The notes below the pieces were generated by a model. The model was not told where the DNA came from and did no database searches. It saw only the letters and a list, made by a program, of their open reading frames with translations. The position numbers were made by a program, and so were the translations under genes. Positions 1-11,818 of a DNA stretch of 64,000 bases are shown piece by piece. The stretch spans positions 62,001 through 126,000 of the forward strand of contig LGRX02013719.1 of assembly GCA_001247695.2 (NCBI GenBank), read 5' to 3'. Position 1 is the first letter of the stretch; each line of letters starts with the position of its first letter. This DNA is from Cymbomonas tetramitiformis (lineage: Eukaryota > Chlorophyta > Pyramimonadophyceae > Pyramimonadales > Pyramimonadaceae).

Positions 1-684
1 ACACAGCTCCGGATAAGTGTTCCGAAGTGTGTGCTTTATCCTTTGACCCCGGGTATGGGTACAAAGTGTAGCCGACATTCTGTGGCTTTATGGTGCCAAA
101 GAAGTCGGTTCAAGGATGAGCCACACATACAGATGTGCACACACGTGTTTTCTGGTGGCTGCAAGCTCTGCCTAATGCGGCAAAAGTTGTCTTGGCTGGG
201 CGTACTGTTAGTCTTGCTCCGAGAGAACTGTCTTTGCTTAATCAGTGATAGCCTGCAAGATACAGGCAAAGACGGCCCGCTTGCCATTGCTGTTTGTCCC
301 AAGATACATACAGAGCGCGCTCCCTGCTGTGGGAGCTCAAAACCTCACACCCCGAGAGGGGTGCCTTTTTTCTTTTTCTTTCCTTCAGTTTTTTCTAGCC
401 CGTTCCCTCTGAGATGTTTTTTCGTTATTGAGTCACAGGTCACTTGATGAAAGTGTGGGCCACATAGTATCCACCAGAATCACAGTGACATATATGCATA
501 TATGTAATAAGGCAGGGCGGACACCATACCTGACACAGACAAGCACATGCGTTTGCCTGCTGGGGAGCTGGGCGGCAGCCTTGATTCAGACCTTTTCCAG
601 CATTTCCAAGTCCGTGACTCTCTGTGAATAGAGATTTGTCTGTGATGCAAGCGGGGGCTCTTAGCCTGTTAATTCGTGTTGCAG
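1..684. other. Intergenic or intronic DNA, no gene recognised
   Basis: No coding signal that I can support. Short open frames occur on both strands but none shows a recognisable domain or consistent splice context. The stretch may be intron or UTR for the possible exon at 685-795. Confidence 0.3.
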
Positions 685-795
685 TTCTCCTCCACAAATT
701 CCGAGTCCAAGAGGGAGTCGCCTGTCGGAATCGCAACCTTCGCCATCGACACCTCTGCTTCAACGGCCAGTGCAGCAGCGTCAGACGTAGATCTG
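685..795 (+). CDS. Possible internal exon, Ser/Ala/Thr-rich, function unknown
   Basis: An open stretch of 111 nt (37 codons) lies between a good acceptor (TTGCAG ending at 684) and a good donor (GTAAGC from 796), in phase 0 at both ends. The peptide is rich in serine, alanine and threonine and holds the run FSSTNSESKRESPVGIATFA. No family is recognised. I cannot find convincing partner exons on either side, so this may be chance. The case rests only on matching splice sites, length divisible by three and local composition. Confidence 0.25.
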
Positions 796-1567
796 GTAAG
801 CGTATCAAATTCAGTTGTTGGCACCAAAACAATCAAATGCATTAATGCCGTATTATTGTGCCGTGTTGCAATCCTTTGCGTGTTGCAGCACATATGTCAA
901 TTGAGTGAAAGCGTTTGAGTGCCTCCATTTCGAAATGCGCCATCGATACGGCTGTTCACTCCCCCTGCTGCTTTTACTTCACTGAGAAATTCTTTAGGCA
1001 TATCCAACCAATAGGTTGTATATATATGGAGTATGACGCCGGCGTCAGAATAAGAACGCAAAACTTGCTGTGATGTTACCAGCTTCGTGCAGTTGTCACC
1101 GGATGGTGTCCAGATAGTAACCAAATGGTAGAGACATAGACAACATCAATTCGCAGTATACATACTGGTGAGGGATCAAAGCAAGTCACCGCGATGGCCA
1201 ATTGATGAGATTCTCTTTGATTATTTCCAGATCTTTGGGTGTTTTGGGATCAGGCGGGCTTTGAGGATCTTGGTGAAGCCTGGAGAAAAGACTCGGATAC
1301 CTATATCATTGCTAAATTATTGGTGCTGTCTGCCATGGTCTCGGCTGGGGTAAAGTGGGGCGAGTTATGGTTGGACGCCCCCTTCCAACCATCACTCAGC
1401 TTAGCACTGATTATAATTTTCCTTCCTACCGGCTTGAATTGTCTCAAGTGGTGGGAACTTAGCCAAGATGATTGACCTCTTATAGGGCCAAATTGTATGG
1501 CTTAGCCTTGCTTGCTCTCACTCACTGTCTCTTCCTCTATATGGTATGTATATGCTAAATACGATAG

Positions 1568-1568
<1 letters not shown>

Positions 1569-1613
<45 letters not shown>

Positions 1614-1655
1614 CAACGTATATATACACCAGGTGGTATATATATATATAAAGAG
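1569..1655. repeat. CT and TA microsatellites
   Basis: About 15 CT dinucleotides run directly into TA dinucleotides. A short interruption is followed by another TA run and a GA run, so the locus is roughly an inverted arrangement (CT-TA...TA-GA) that could fold back. Confidence 0.85.
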
Positions 1656-1679
1656 AGAGAGGGAGCAGATGTGCACATG

Positions 1680-1960
1680 TTGTAGAATGCGTCATGTCCA
1701 TTGTAGGATGTTGGGCATCTGATGTTAGTAGTGGGTTGTTGGACATCTTCCGTAGGATGTGTGCCATGCACGCTGGGATGTGCACCGTTTGATATTGGAC
1801 GTATGGCCACGGAGAGATGTCGGATGCCCATGGATGAATGTGGGATGCCTTTGGTAACATGCGACATGCCTCGGTGAGATGTTTAATGCTCGTGGTAAGA
1901 TGTCGGATGCCCCAGTCGTAGGATGTTAAATATCCGATGTGAGATGTTGGGTCGTATCGA
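1680..1960. repeat. Degenerate minisatellite, about 27-30 bp period
   Basis: Units built around GTAGGATGTTGGGCATC and GATGTCGGATGCCC recur roughly every 27-30 bp with many substitutions. Open frames on the minus strand across this stretch are products of the repeat, not evidence of a gene. Confidence 0.6.
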
Positions 1961-2269
1961 TTGTGCCCTGCACGATACCACGTCTGAATACATGCAATAT
2001 ATTCGCAACTCATTGTGGAGTGCTCCATCATGATGCAGATGTAGAATGTGTGCACCACACCCTAATTAGAGCTGCAATGATATGCGGAACCGAGGAACTA
2101 TGATATTCGATGTCGACTTATGACAAATAATTGGGGAATGCGTATAGATGGAATATCGTGATACTGTCGAAGATAAAACGATGTGCCAGGAGGTATTTGA
2201 ATTACCTGTCTGTCATGCGTCATCTGATCGAATACTGTAATTAGGCGGGAAATTAGCAGTAGACTGAGA

Positions 2270-3506
2270 TCAGAGTGACAGATGCCAAATGAGACAAGAT
2301 CAGAAGACTTCAGTAGGTAGATCAGTATTTAAGAGCCGATCAGGGTTGGCGGCACAGTTTCCGTTTCCAGTACACTTGAGTTAATATCTCCGAATATCTC
2401 CGAATCCTCGTGCAAGCCCGAAGTTGGTAGCACAGTGCATGCCCGAAGTTGGTAGCACCATCTATCTTACCGTTACAATCGTATACCTTATACTTATCTT
2501 CTTATCTTACTGTGTGTGATAATGCCTGCTTGCATGTATCACTCGATATATTCTGTGGACATAGTGACCTCGACTTCACCTTACCGTCATCCGATGTGAT
2601 AACGTTCTCTGCTAGTTATCACATATTCACTCTCGTACTCTAATCATCGTATCGTACCGATATTAGTAAGTCCATCAATCAGTTAGTACGTAATCATATT
2701 CCTAACCAGCTAATCAATAGATGAATCCGTCGAGATATCCGTCGAATGTCTACTACTCGTACTGCCCGGGACAATTTGGTATCAGATGTTGGCATCGATC
2801 ACGGACTTGCACGATCGTGATGCGGCAGAGTAGTTTGATCGATACAGTCTATTAGCTGTAGTTTTCTGGTCAATACGACGATATGCGCGACAATGTGTGA
2901 CAATGTGCGACAACGGATGTCGTCGTGATTTCCGTTCTGGCGATGACCCAGCATTGTTATTCGTGTGCTGATATTTGCATATCTAGTCGTGCGGGATGGT
3001 TTATTTAACGGCTGCGCATTTTTATCATCTTTTTCGTCGTCTTTTAATGGCTGCAGCTGCTCGTTTTACGTATATTTGACATCGTCATCGTGGGAGTGGT
3101 CGTCATCGTTGCTATGCGGACTGAGGCAGCCCCCGACTGGAAGTGAGGCAGCCCGTTCAGCTCATGTTGCAGTGCTTCAACCGTTGTTGTGTGTAGTTCC
3201 ACGAGATTGCTTCAGGATGATCTTTTCGTGCTTGCACTCAAAATCAGTGTGCGGAAGCCCTGCGAAAACTTTCGGGTTTTCAGTGCCGACGACATGATGA
3301 TGCCGAATGATGTTTTCGTGCTTGCGCTCAAAATCCGTGTACGGAAGCCCTGCGCAAAATTTTCGGTTTTGCGATACTGACGACATGATGACGTGATATT
3401 ACCGTGGAATTTGCGTCAGCAACGCGATGATTAACGTGGCTTTATACGAGGTACTGGGGGGGAGACGGCGACAATCAGTCTTCAATACCTGTATATAGCA
3501 AATTTA
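2270..3506. other. Possible decayed LTR-retroelement sequence
   Basis: A sequence matching the common initiator-Met tRNA primer site (TTTGGTATCAGA) lies near 2774. A purine tract like a polypurine tract (ACTGGGGGGGAGACGG) lies near 3453, and a similar CTGGGGGAGACGACG tract near 7672. At 3215-3390 an 84-bp segment is duplicated in tandem with divergence. No reverse transcriptase or integrase coding remains and I could not pair LTRs. The gag-only element at 3512-7075 was inserted just downstream of the first purine tract. This reading is speculative. Confidence 0.25.
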
Positions 3507-3511
3507 GTCAT
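3507..3511. repeat. Left target-site duplication, GTCAT
   Basis: The five bases before the left LTR are GTCAT and the five after the right LTR (7076-7080) are GTCGT. They differ by one transition, consistent with an old 5-bp LTR-retroelement target duplication. Confidence 0.55.
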
Positions 3512-3767
3512 TACCGGAATATCCTAGTACACCAGATATCAGATAGTCCCGTACTCAGTGTGGATAAACTCTCTAAGATAAATAAACCCTAAGCTAGATA
3601 TACCCGGAACGGTCTCGGACGGTCTCGGAGTCTAGCCTACCTGTGACACAGCGTGTGTCACAGCACGAACCTACAAATCAGTCAGCAGTCCAGTGTTGGT
3701 CCTAGGAGTCTGTCATAGGGGCCTGCACCGGGACTCCCGGTCAGGGCTGCCTATACAGATTTCAGCA
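3512..3767 (-). repeat. 3' LTR of gag-only element, copy 1
   Basis: This is a 256-bp direct repeat, nearly identical to 6820-7075. It is the 3' LTR because the internal gene is on the minus strand. It contains a TGACACAGCGTGTGTCA palindrome and a duplicated GGTCTCGGAC motif. Confidence 0.88.
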
Positions 3768-4092
3768 CACCACCCCAGCACTGTGGGTGGTGACTGACTA
3801 GGAGAGTCAGAAAATGTAAGATGCAAGTGTTAGGGCAGGAGCCAGGGTGACAAGGCCTAACTGCTAATCTAACTGTGCAATTCTGATACACAAATTAGAA
3901 CCCTCTAGCTAGCACAAGAGCAGAAACATACGAGCAATGAAGGTCCCGCTAAACTACTGAAAGGCTCTGTGTCAGCAAGTCAAATTGAAGATTTCAAAGG
4001 TGTCAAAGTAAAACCATAAACCAGAAAAATTGTTGAAGTCACCGGAGTTCCGCACACCACCATGTCGGTGTGCATCCAGAGTGAACAAGAAG

Positions 4093-6422
4093 TCAATCGA
4101 CGGCATCGTAGTAGTCAGCGGTGGCCTCTCGGAGGTCCATACCATAGTAGGATGTAAAGAAACCAGCTCCATAGTAGTGCTCCACATCGAGAGGACCGCT
4201 CTCATGTAAGGCCATGCCGTAGTAGTAGGCCGTGCCAATTCCCAAATCTGCCTGAGACAAATCCTGAAAGGCTAGCAGGCTCACAGTGTCAGGAGGCTCG
4301 GGCGGCTGAAGCGGTGGCACATCGTGAGCCAACAAGAAACCCCGAGCCGGGTTCACGGAATCAACAAAATCATTCGTAAAGTAAAATGACGGAGTCTCCC
4401 GATCGAGATCACCACCAGGCGAAGGCAACTCCGTAGCCGATGCAGAAGCTGACACAGCAGAAGCCGTGGAAGCCGAAACAGCTACACCTGCAAAAGAAAT
4501 GCAGAAGAGGGAAAGCACCGCGAGAGCTCCGATCGCCGGCTTGCCAAAGCCGAAAGGCGGCACACCGCACCCGACAGTACCGGCCGGTGCCTGCGGCTTC
4601 ACCGCGAAAGTACCGTCCGCGAAATCCTCGTAGTCGTCCGTGTCATAGCCTGTCAGGCCAGACGGGTGGACGGCGGCGTGATTAACCGTCTGCACGCGAA
4701 GCCTCCGAACTCACCGCACGTCGCCTCCATGGTGGTCACCCGCGCCGATTGAGTTGGCGCGGGCTCCACATCCTCCACCTGCGAGACAGGCATAGCAGGG
4801 GCCGGCACGGCGGACGCCGATGCCGCCGCACCACCTGCCGGAACCTGCCCCTCCGGTGTGATCCCCGCCGCAACGGTAGGGCCACACACCAGAGCCGACG
4901 CATGCCCCTCCGCCCCGCTCCCAGGAATGAAATATGCATGGGTAAAATGTACCTTGTCTTGGGCGGCCTGAACCTCAGAGGTGAGGGCATCAAGCCGCCG
5001 CAAGATGTCCTCGTCGTCGGTCCCGTCAGAAGGCGGAGGCGGCACGGAAAAGCCGTAGGCCGCCACGTCGATCCCACCGACGAAGCCCGTGGAGAGCACC
5101 GCGGGCGGACCATACGCCAACGCCGCATGCGAGAAGGCCTCCGATCCGATGTCTGCCGCGTCCTGGAAGACCTGCACGAGCGCCAGTGCGTGCAGGCCCT
5201 CCGCGTCCTCCTGCTCAATGGGAATGCAGAAAGCAGCGGCCGTGGTTGGCGAGTGTTGGCGACCGCCAAGCGGGCAGTCGCGGTAGGGGTGATATACCTC
5301 ACCCTTACCGGCCTTGCGGCAGCGGTGGCACAGTGGCTTAGCCTTCATGCTGTCGCGGTCGAAGCCGACCGCGGGGGGGTTGCCTGCACCCACGCGAAAC
5401 CCCTTCGGATGCTGCTTCCCCCGATGCTGCGGCTGCGGCTGCTGTCCCCCGCCCGCACGGCCACCACGCACCAAGGCCTTCAAGGCCGCAATCTCCTCGA
5501 GGAGCACCGTGTACTCCGACGACGTGACCAGAGCGGAGGGCTTACCGTCCGTCCCCAGCACCTGCTTCTCACGTGCTGCAGCCCCATCGTCCGACTGTGC
5601 CCATGCCTGGAAGATGGCCACGACGAGAGCCTGAAGCGAGCGGAGAGTAACCCCGCTGAGGTCACCCGCAAGCGGATAACGCACCTTCACCGCCGCGTAG
5701 AAGATAGGGTCGAGGCGGTTGTACAGCGAGAGCTTGCGGGTCTCGTCGGTGGGCCGCCAGTCAGGAGCGCGGTTATCCCGCACCAGACGTTGCTCACGAG
5801 CCAAGATCGGCTGCGGGTCAACGCCTGCGGGATAACGAAGAGCCGCGTGCTCCTGCTGGTGGCTCTCGCGTAGGGCTGCCGGCACGCTCCCCTTGATGAT
5901 GTCGATGAGAGCCCGACGTCCATCTCGGTCAGCCGAAGAGTCCGTACCCCGAAGCCAGGTGTCAGCCACAGAGTTCCGCTCCACGACGAGGGCCAAGACG
6001 TCATAGAGGAGCCCATTAACCTTCTCGATAACCAGAGAGGTGGGGTCGTCGAGGTCAAAGGGGGCCAAGTCCAGCCCAGCGGACTGAAACTCGGTCCGAA
6101 GCTGCACCACCAACTCGGAGAGGCGGTCGGTGTCGTCGGTACCACGATAATGATGTTTCTTGGAACCAAGGATATCCTCGCGGATACCCTTGGCCCAAGC
6201 CCGATGCAAGCGCCCCTTGTACACCGCGTCAACCGTGGCATGTTGGTCGACCAGGTTCTTCCGCAACGCGACAGCAGCGTCGGTGTTGCTGGAAGCAGCA
6301 GGGGGCACCACAGGTGGGGTGCTAGCGGTCGGAGTGTCCCGAACCGCATCCAGAATCCGTATTGAGGCGTCCAAGTCGGAGTCCCTCAATAGGCGTTTGC
6401 GAGCTCGTGTAGATGCTGCCAT
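4093..6422 (-). pseudogene. Gag-like protein of LTR element copy 1, frameshifted
   Basis: The structural protein of the element. The ATG at 6422 gives MAASTRARKRLLRDSDLDAS, which aligns with the second copy; the frame stays open upstream to 6770. A capsid-like helical region is followed by a Gln/Gly-rich basic linker. Next is a zinc knuckle of unusual spacing, CX2CX9HX4C (CHRC...H...C, near 5320), where retroviral Gag usually has CX2CX4HX4C. Comparison with copy 2 shows a frameshift near 4690. The frame then continues 4695-4093 through an acidic segment (GYDTDDYEDFADG), one hydrophobic segment likely to span a membrane, and a Tyr-rich tail. Annotated as pseudogene because of the shift; a programmed shift is possible but copy 2 has none. 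Confidence 0.7.
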
Positions 6423-6799
6423 ACTCTTGAATGCCAGAGAAAAGATGATGCGCGGCTGCACGTTTGGGTGTTGTGGCGGAAATGGAGGAAAGGCGTAACG
6501 GCAGAACGTGCGGAGAGGCGAAACGAGTGTGGGCCACTTGCAGATGTCGTCGTGGTCGAAGGTGTCCGGAGCACCAGCCCAAAATACGTAAACCCGCGGG
6601 ATCAGGGCAGGTAATAACGTAGATGAACATTGCCAAAATCGAGCAATAGCAACGCGCGGTGCCCATGACTCGCAGCCGCAAAAGACGTCTACCGTAAAAC
6701 CATGTCCCAAATCCTGGTCGCAGCCAAACGCGCAAGTGCGCACCACCTCTTCAAGCGGCTGCTTAGCCAATCATGGCCAAGATAGCAAGTGGAATAAAA

Positions 6800-6814
6800 G
6801 CGTGGATGGGGCCA
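6800..6814 (-). other. Candidate primer-binding site, copy 1
   Basis: Read on the minus strand the sequence begins TGG, as expected for pairing with a tRNA ending in CCA, five bases after the 5' LTR. The same 15 bases occur at 53385-53399 in copy 2. The tRNA is not identified. Confidence 0.4.
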
Positions 6815-6819
6815 CGACC

Positions 6820-7075
6820 TACCGGAATATCCTAGTACACCAGATATCAGATAGTCCCGTACTCAGTGTGGATAAACTCTCTAAGATAAATAAACCCTAA
6901 GCTAGATATACCCGGAACGGTCTCGGACGGTCTCGGAGTCTAGCCTACCTGTGACACAGCGTGTGTCACAGCACGAACCTACAAATCAGTCAGCAGTCCA
7001 GTGTTGGTCCTAGGAGTCTGTCATAGGGGCCTGCACCGGGACTCCCGGTCAGGGCTGCCTATACAGATTTCAGCA
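6820..7075 (-). repeat. 5' LTR of gag-only element, copy 1
   Basis: This 256-bp repeat is nearly identical to 3512-3767. On the minus strand it precedes the primer-binding site and gag. Near identity of the two LTRs suggests fairly recent insertion, although the target duplication already carries a mismatch. Confidence 0.88.
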
Positions 7076-7080
7076 GTCGT

Positions 7081-8481
7081 CTTCCATATCATAGACAACG
7101 TCAGCAATACGTCAGTACGTCAGTGTATTCACATCATCTCTGTACAGTGTCTGATATTCTTACAACATTGATTTTTATCTCGGCATACGATGCATCATTG
7201 CAGTTGATAATTCGTTTTCGTACGTGTGAATTCACCGATGTACACCTATGATCGATGTTTGTGTGTCTGATATGTGTGAGTGTGATGTGGTACGATGATT
7301 CAGCGACCGACAACATCATGTTATTCTTCAACGATGTCGATCATACAGTATGTTGCGGAACCATACATGCTCGAGTGTTTCTGGTTGAGGATGCTCGTAT
7401 AAGCTGTTGACAGTCGTGTCGCGGAGCCCTGGCGAATCTTCTGGATTCCGACGTTCATGCTTGCGCTAGACAGCTCCTTCACTTGATGATGTTCGTACCT
7501 GGCTGTTAAAAATCCTGTTGCGGAGCCCTGACAATTTGTGTAATGTGTGTAATGAGGCGCTGATTCTGTTGTAGTGTGGTCACGTGGTGTACATTGGTGA
7601 TTTTCGTTCGGCGATTGCGATGCGTCGTTTGCTAGTGTGCTGTGATGATGGTCGTGTTGCCTTATACAAAGATCTGGGGGAGACGACGACGACGTTAGGC
7701 AGATATATATAAAACAACACTAGACGCCACCAGCATCAACATCTTACGTCGGCAGCTCGGATAATCAGACACGTATATCAGGATGTGTGCAACAGCAACT
7801 TCGACAGTGTGGATATGCACATAGCATAATAGACAACATAGAGTGCACCGATGAATCCATACGCACGCAAGCCGTCTGCCGGGTGTGTGCCGCATACTAC
7901 GTACACACCAGCGACCACATCGCCAGTATACACGAACGTACACACACCCTGATGTGTGCGCACCCGCAGCAATGGCTATTCCCTTGCAGATGCAGTATAT
8001 ATCTCTTCTTGGATATATATCATCAATTCCGGTAGAACACACGCAACCTAAGGGGTATGCACTAACCAGATTGGCAGTTCTTCCCCCCTTACCTGGAAAC
8101 TGTTGAAATTTTCGCAATCATGCAAACATATGTACATACATACATGCAGTATACATGTGTATATATGTGTGTATATATATGTGTGCGCTTTACGACGCAG
8201 TGATAGATCTCGCACGTGCATCATATGTCAATCACAAGATGATGTGCTGCATTCCACAAGTCTCGCAGGCCCCGTCGCGCCGGGATAAGCGTCATGTTTG
8301 TCATGGTCTGGGTGATCCTGGATGCCTCTAATATATGGTATCATGTCAATACATTTGTATTCGATGTGGTGGTGTTTTTAGAGTGATATAATATGTGTGT
8401 GTATGCATGTGTGGGCTGAAGTATACATGTGTATACATGTGTATATGTATGCATGAGTGGGCTGAAGTATACACGTGTATA
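7081..8481. other. Non-coding stretch with retroelement-like debris
   Basis: No gene recognised. GCGGAGCCCTG occurs at two places between 7400 and 7540 and resembles GCGGAAGCCCTG in the duplicated segment at 3215-3390. A purine tract CTGGGGGAGACGACG lies near 7672. From 8130 to 8480 there are TG/TA-rich microsatellite stretches (ACATGTGTATAC repeats) that run into the assembly gap. Confidence 0.4.
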
Positions 8482-8501
8482 NNNNNNNNNNNNNNNNNNN
8501 N
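8482..8501. other. Assembly gap, 20 N
   Basis: Twenty undetermined bases. The true size is unknown, and the gag-like frame on its right is cut here. Confidence 0.99.
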
Positions 8502-9445
8502 GAGGGATGGGGGGCGGCGGAAACATGGTTCATATATGGAGGGGGTTCGGCTTTCGTCCACATGTCGGCCTTCTCAGCCAGTGTGCAGGGACAGCCGAAC
8601 CTGCCGAGGGAGTGCGTGACGGTCTTGCCGTGCTTGAATTTGCAGGAGCGGCAGGGGTGGCCAATGGACTTGTCATTGGGGTCGGAGGGGGTGAACTTCA
8701 GGCCTTGCCAGGTGCCAGAGGGGGCGGAGTCCTTGTTGGTGGAGCCGGAGTGCTTGAGCTTGGCCGCCTTGTAGAGGCTAGAGGGCCTTCTCGTGCTCGA
8801 GGAAGTCAGTCCTGGTGCCGCCCCGTAGTGGTGAGCGGGGCCTGGCTGGGGGTGGTGTGGTAGTCCGAGGGTGCGCGCCCTTGCCCCCCTTGCCCCCCTT
8901 GCCGCCCTTCCCGTTAGGGTGCTTCTCCTTCTGCTTGGCCTTGTCAGCCGAGCCGCGCCCTCCCTCACGGACTTCCCCCGTCATGGAGGCAGCTCGGGGC
9001 GGGATAAAGAGCCAGGGAGCTGGTAATGGTGGGCAGAGCCCTGGGTGTACCATACCTTCCCGATGGCCTCAATGAACTTCTGAAGACCACCGGGGTAGCC
9101 AGAGGAGGTCAAGCGGTTCTCCTCGTCGTAGGCACGGATGACCTCGAAGTACAGGGGGATGGAAAATAGGTGCTCGGCCGAGTCCTGGGAGGCCCGCAAG
9201 ATCTCAATGAGGACCTCCTGCTCCTGCTGTCCAGAGAAGGCGGGGTGGAGCTGCCTGTGGTTGCCGATGAGGGTGGTGAAGGTGTTGAGCTTCACGGCGG
9301 GGTCCTCGGACTCAGAGATCCGTAGGGCTTTGGCCTTGGTGAGGAAGGAGTTGTCCAGGGACGGGGGGGGTAGGTAATCAGACGGCAGTGCGCGTGTAGT
9401 AACAGCAGTCTCCCGTCCACTTGAGCCTGTGGGGCTATGTTGCAT
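8502..9445 (-). pseudogene. Broken gag-like gene of an unclassified retroelement
   Basis: Three minus-strand frames follow each other and together look like a retroelement Gag. First is a helical capsid-like domain (9445-8981) with FTTLIGNHRQLHPAFSGQQE. A lysine/glycine-rich basic linker follows (GGKGGKGGKG, near 8900). Last is a Cys/His-containing region (HPCRSCKFKHGKTVTHSLGR, near 8620) that may bind nucleic acid. The frame changes at least twice, and the end is lost in the gap at 8482-8501. I cannot assign the family; no polymerase is attached. The order capsid, basic linker, Cys-rich tail is the basis for the call. Confidence 0.4.
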
Positions 9446-9830
9446 TTTACGTGTTACGCGTAAAACTCACAAGGTCCGAAATACGTAATTTACGCGTAAT
9501 TTACGTCGGCTTAATTTCCGGGCAATTTTACGCTGGGTGGCGTAAAATCGCGATTTTACGCCAATCGCGCGGGAGCCAGAGGTCATCGCGAGGGGAAGTC
9601 CTGTCGCGATTGACCGGCCCCTGGCCGAGAGAGTCTCCCAAAAAGAGGGTTTGGCCGAAGATTGGCCGAAAGAATTTTGACCCTTAAGTATGCAAAAAGA
9701 CGTCAAAACAAGAAAAAAACAAATGTTTTCTCGAAAACTGGCCGAAAGGCCTCCGGAGAGCACTTCTGCCCTGCATCGCGCGAGCCGCCTCGCCCAGAAG
9801 CCCCGACAATGAAAAAGTTCTAAGTTGTGA
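9446..9830. repeat. hAT-like subterminal sequence related to the 23.8-kb MITE
   Basis: The minus strand here carries GGCCGAAAG and TTCGGCC motifs in the same order and spacing as the MITE at 23839-24129 (for example TTCTTTCGGCC followed by CTTCGGCC, then GGGGCCGG). An hAT-type end, CAGGGCAGAAGTGCTCTCCG on the minus strand, starts near 9776. The 9440-9580 part is rich in TTTACG/CGTAAA inverted motifs. This is probably the non-coding end of an hAT element whose broken transposase follows. Confidence 0.4.
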
Positions 9831-10506
9831 ATTCCAAGGTTTCCAACCAGGCAGAATTAGGTCTTATTAAACTTTCCGATGGTCTGAGCTGCACGGACGG
9901 AAGCCCTCTTCTCATGGATCCTGAACCATCGGGTGAGCATCACGAGCCCGCTGGTCCACAGGAGCGAGCTGTTCGACTGAAAACCGATTTCCTGTGGACG
10001 TTCGTGCGTGTTCTGAAGCCCAATACAGATGCGCAGGGAAACACGCAGTACCACTGTGCCGGCAAGCGTGGCCGGTCCACAGACAAGGTGGACTGCATGT
10101 TTTGTAGGAAAGTCTTCAACGCGGCGGCACTCCCGATCGCATTTGCGCCCACGTCGCAGGCTCCAAAGGAGTTGGTATCGACAAGTGTCCAGGCATTCAA
10201 GCGCATCCTGGTGAGCCCGACGAGTCTGTTGCAACGCGGAAACAGCAGTTCAAAGATGCGCGTTCTCGTTGCATCGCCTTCAAGAAAGAGAGGGACGCGG
10301 AGAGGGAGGATGTGCGCGCTAGGACTCTCTTGGACAACGCGACATCGACACCAGGAGGGGCAGTTCCTGGAGGGCGCAAACGGGGCAGACAGACGAGCAT
10401 CGTTGCCGCACTGGACACTACCAAGCAACAGCAAGCTGATGCTCATCTCGCCATGGCCTTCTATGAGGCCGATATTCCTTTCGGAAAAAAGGTTTTCGAG
10501 GAATAG
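9830..10506 (+). pseudogene. hAT-family transposase, N-terminal fragment
   Basis: The first part contains a BED-type zinc finger: WTFVRV, CMFC, then in a shifted frame GGTPDRICAHVAGSKGVGI followed by DKCP. The second frame goes on through a charged helical segment and ends with AMAFYEADIPFGKKVFEE. That resembles the region after the BED finger in hAT transposases, where an A-x-x-F-x-x-x-x-IPF motif is common. One frameshift near 10120 separates the halves and there is no in-frame ATG at the start. The catalytic DDE core and dimerisation domain are absent. It could be a source of, or relative to, the hAT-type MITE at 23839. Confidence 0.6.
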
Positions 10507-10529
10507 ATTGGTGCTAATCGGGGAATAGA

Positions 10530-11655
10530 AATTCTGTCCATTTCTGGGGAATAGATTATGTGTCACACGCACATGCGTCTACTATCACCGTTTGTATTAT
10601 TTCCCCCCCACCCCACCTGTTGACTTGGTTATTGCAAACATGAGGAAGCCTCCGAAAAAGTACAGCAGGGTGTGCATTTCTTGCGACAACGGCGGGTGTC
10701 GCTGTACTATTGAACACACTAATGGTATGCCTTTTATTGTCCTCTGTTCAAGAAAGAGGACACGGTAAAAGATTCTCCATCAAAAATGAAAGGTGCGTTG
10801 CCCTTGCTTTCCACTCCCTTGTACAGTTGTGTGTGAAACTCTTGCGCTTTTTTCGATATCAAATCTTTCGCTTCTTCAGAGTAGAAAAAAACGTACCACG
10901 CTTCCACATCTCCTAAGCTACGGTCAAAACCGGGGTATTTATCACATTTATCACACAGGGCATTAACACAACACAACTTTCCATATACATTCTACGTAAT
11001 AAGTGTTAGGAACAACTTTTTTTGCGCAAGCGAGATTACGGGACGGCTTTCGTTGAACCAGATACGGGGCTTTCGTTGAACCAGATACGGGGCTTTCAGT
11101 GAACCAGGTACGTGGCTTTCATTGAACTGTAATTCTATGAGTTCCTGACCACGATGCCGAGTGTGCCGGCAATTCTGCTTAAATTAGAAAGGGTTGGAAG
11201 CAAGCTCCGTTCGGAATCTAGGATACTGGACGGTTCTTGTGAGGGGGGGTAATGGGCGTGATTCGAGCCAGCCAACTCGACTCACGCCCAACAGGGATGC
11301 ATCCTGAACATCCTGAACATATCAAGCATATCATATAAGCATGATAAACACATACTGACCGTTTGGCAGTGCAATTTCACCTCTAGCGGAAACGCGGATG
11401 TCAACAGCGTCCACGTTTCCGCTAGGCGTTTCTTCCCTCATTCGCGCGCTCGCCGCGTTGCAAGAGAGTCTGGGCAACGGATGCGGGAAGCGTTAGCAAA
11501 AATAGTATTTCGTATGCGTTGATTTCCCTAAACAAATTGCACAGACTAAACGGTCAACCACACATCTCGTTGTGGGCTGACGCGTTCATTTGGCGGAAGC
11601 GGGTGGAATTTAAGGAATTTGAAACCCGCAATAGTTGCGCTATGGGTTTTCATTC
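10530..11655. other. Mostly non-coding; one unassigned small open frame
   Basis: A minus-strand open frame at 10734-10976 contains DVEAWYVFFYSEEAKDLIS and looks coding in composition, but I recognise no family. It may be an exon or element fragment. The remainder shows no gene apart from the short tandem repeat at 11046. Confidence 0.3.
11046..11127. repeat. 23-bp tandem repeat, about 3.5 units
   Basis: GGCTTTCGTTGAACCAGATA followed by CGG is repeated nearly exactly twice, then twice with substitutions. Confidence 0.8.
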
Positions 11656-11818
11656 TGTTCAAATTGGAGTGCAACAGAATTTTTGTGGTTTCAGACTTTC
11701 AGAATCCGTGACTCCTGCTGCAGTAGAGCCGAATGACACATGTAGCTCCGTGACACAAACAGGATGTACAAGTAGCCACGAAGCGACACGCCTGTTCAGC
11801 TCTGTTCCTTTTGCTCTT
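11656..11818 (+). repeat. Split direct repeat A1
   Basis: 163 bp identical by eye to 16598-16760. It marks the left end of the element, and sequence identity stops abruptly after GCTCTT at 11818. Confidence 0.9.

Larger units (their letters stand above)
3512..7075 (-). mobile_element. Gag-only LTR retrotransposon, copy 1
   Basis: Two 256-bp direct repeats (3512-3767 and 6820-7075) bound a 3.05-kb interior whose only coding content is a minus-strand gag-like gene. No protease, reverse transcriptase or integrase is present, so the element must depend on enzymes supplied in trans. Read on the minus strand, the LTR begins TGCTG and ends CCGGTA. A possible primer-binding site follows (TGGCCCCATCCACGC, complement of 6800-6814) and is kept in the second copy at 50134-53649. 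The LTRs of the two copies are clearly related but differ by substitutions and indels, so they are two subfamilies. Confidence 0.85.

Noticed and set aside
4749..5873. 374-residue plus-strand frame opposite gag
   Set aside because: Antisense to the conserved gag frame, Arg/His-rich and without domains. A similar shadow occurs opposite the second copy (51151-52317).
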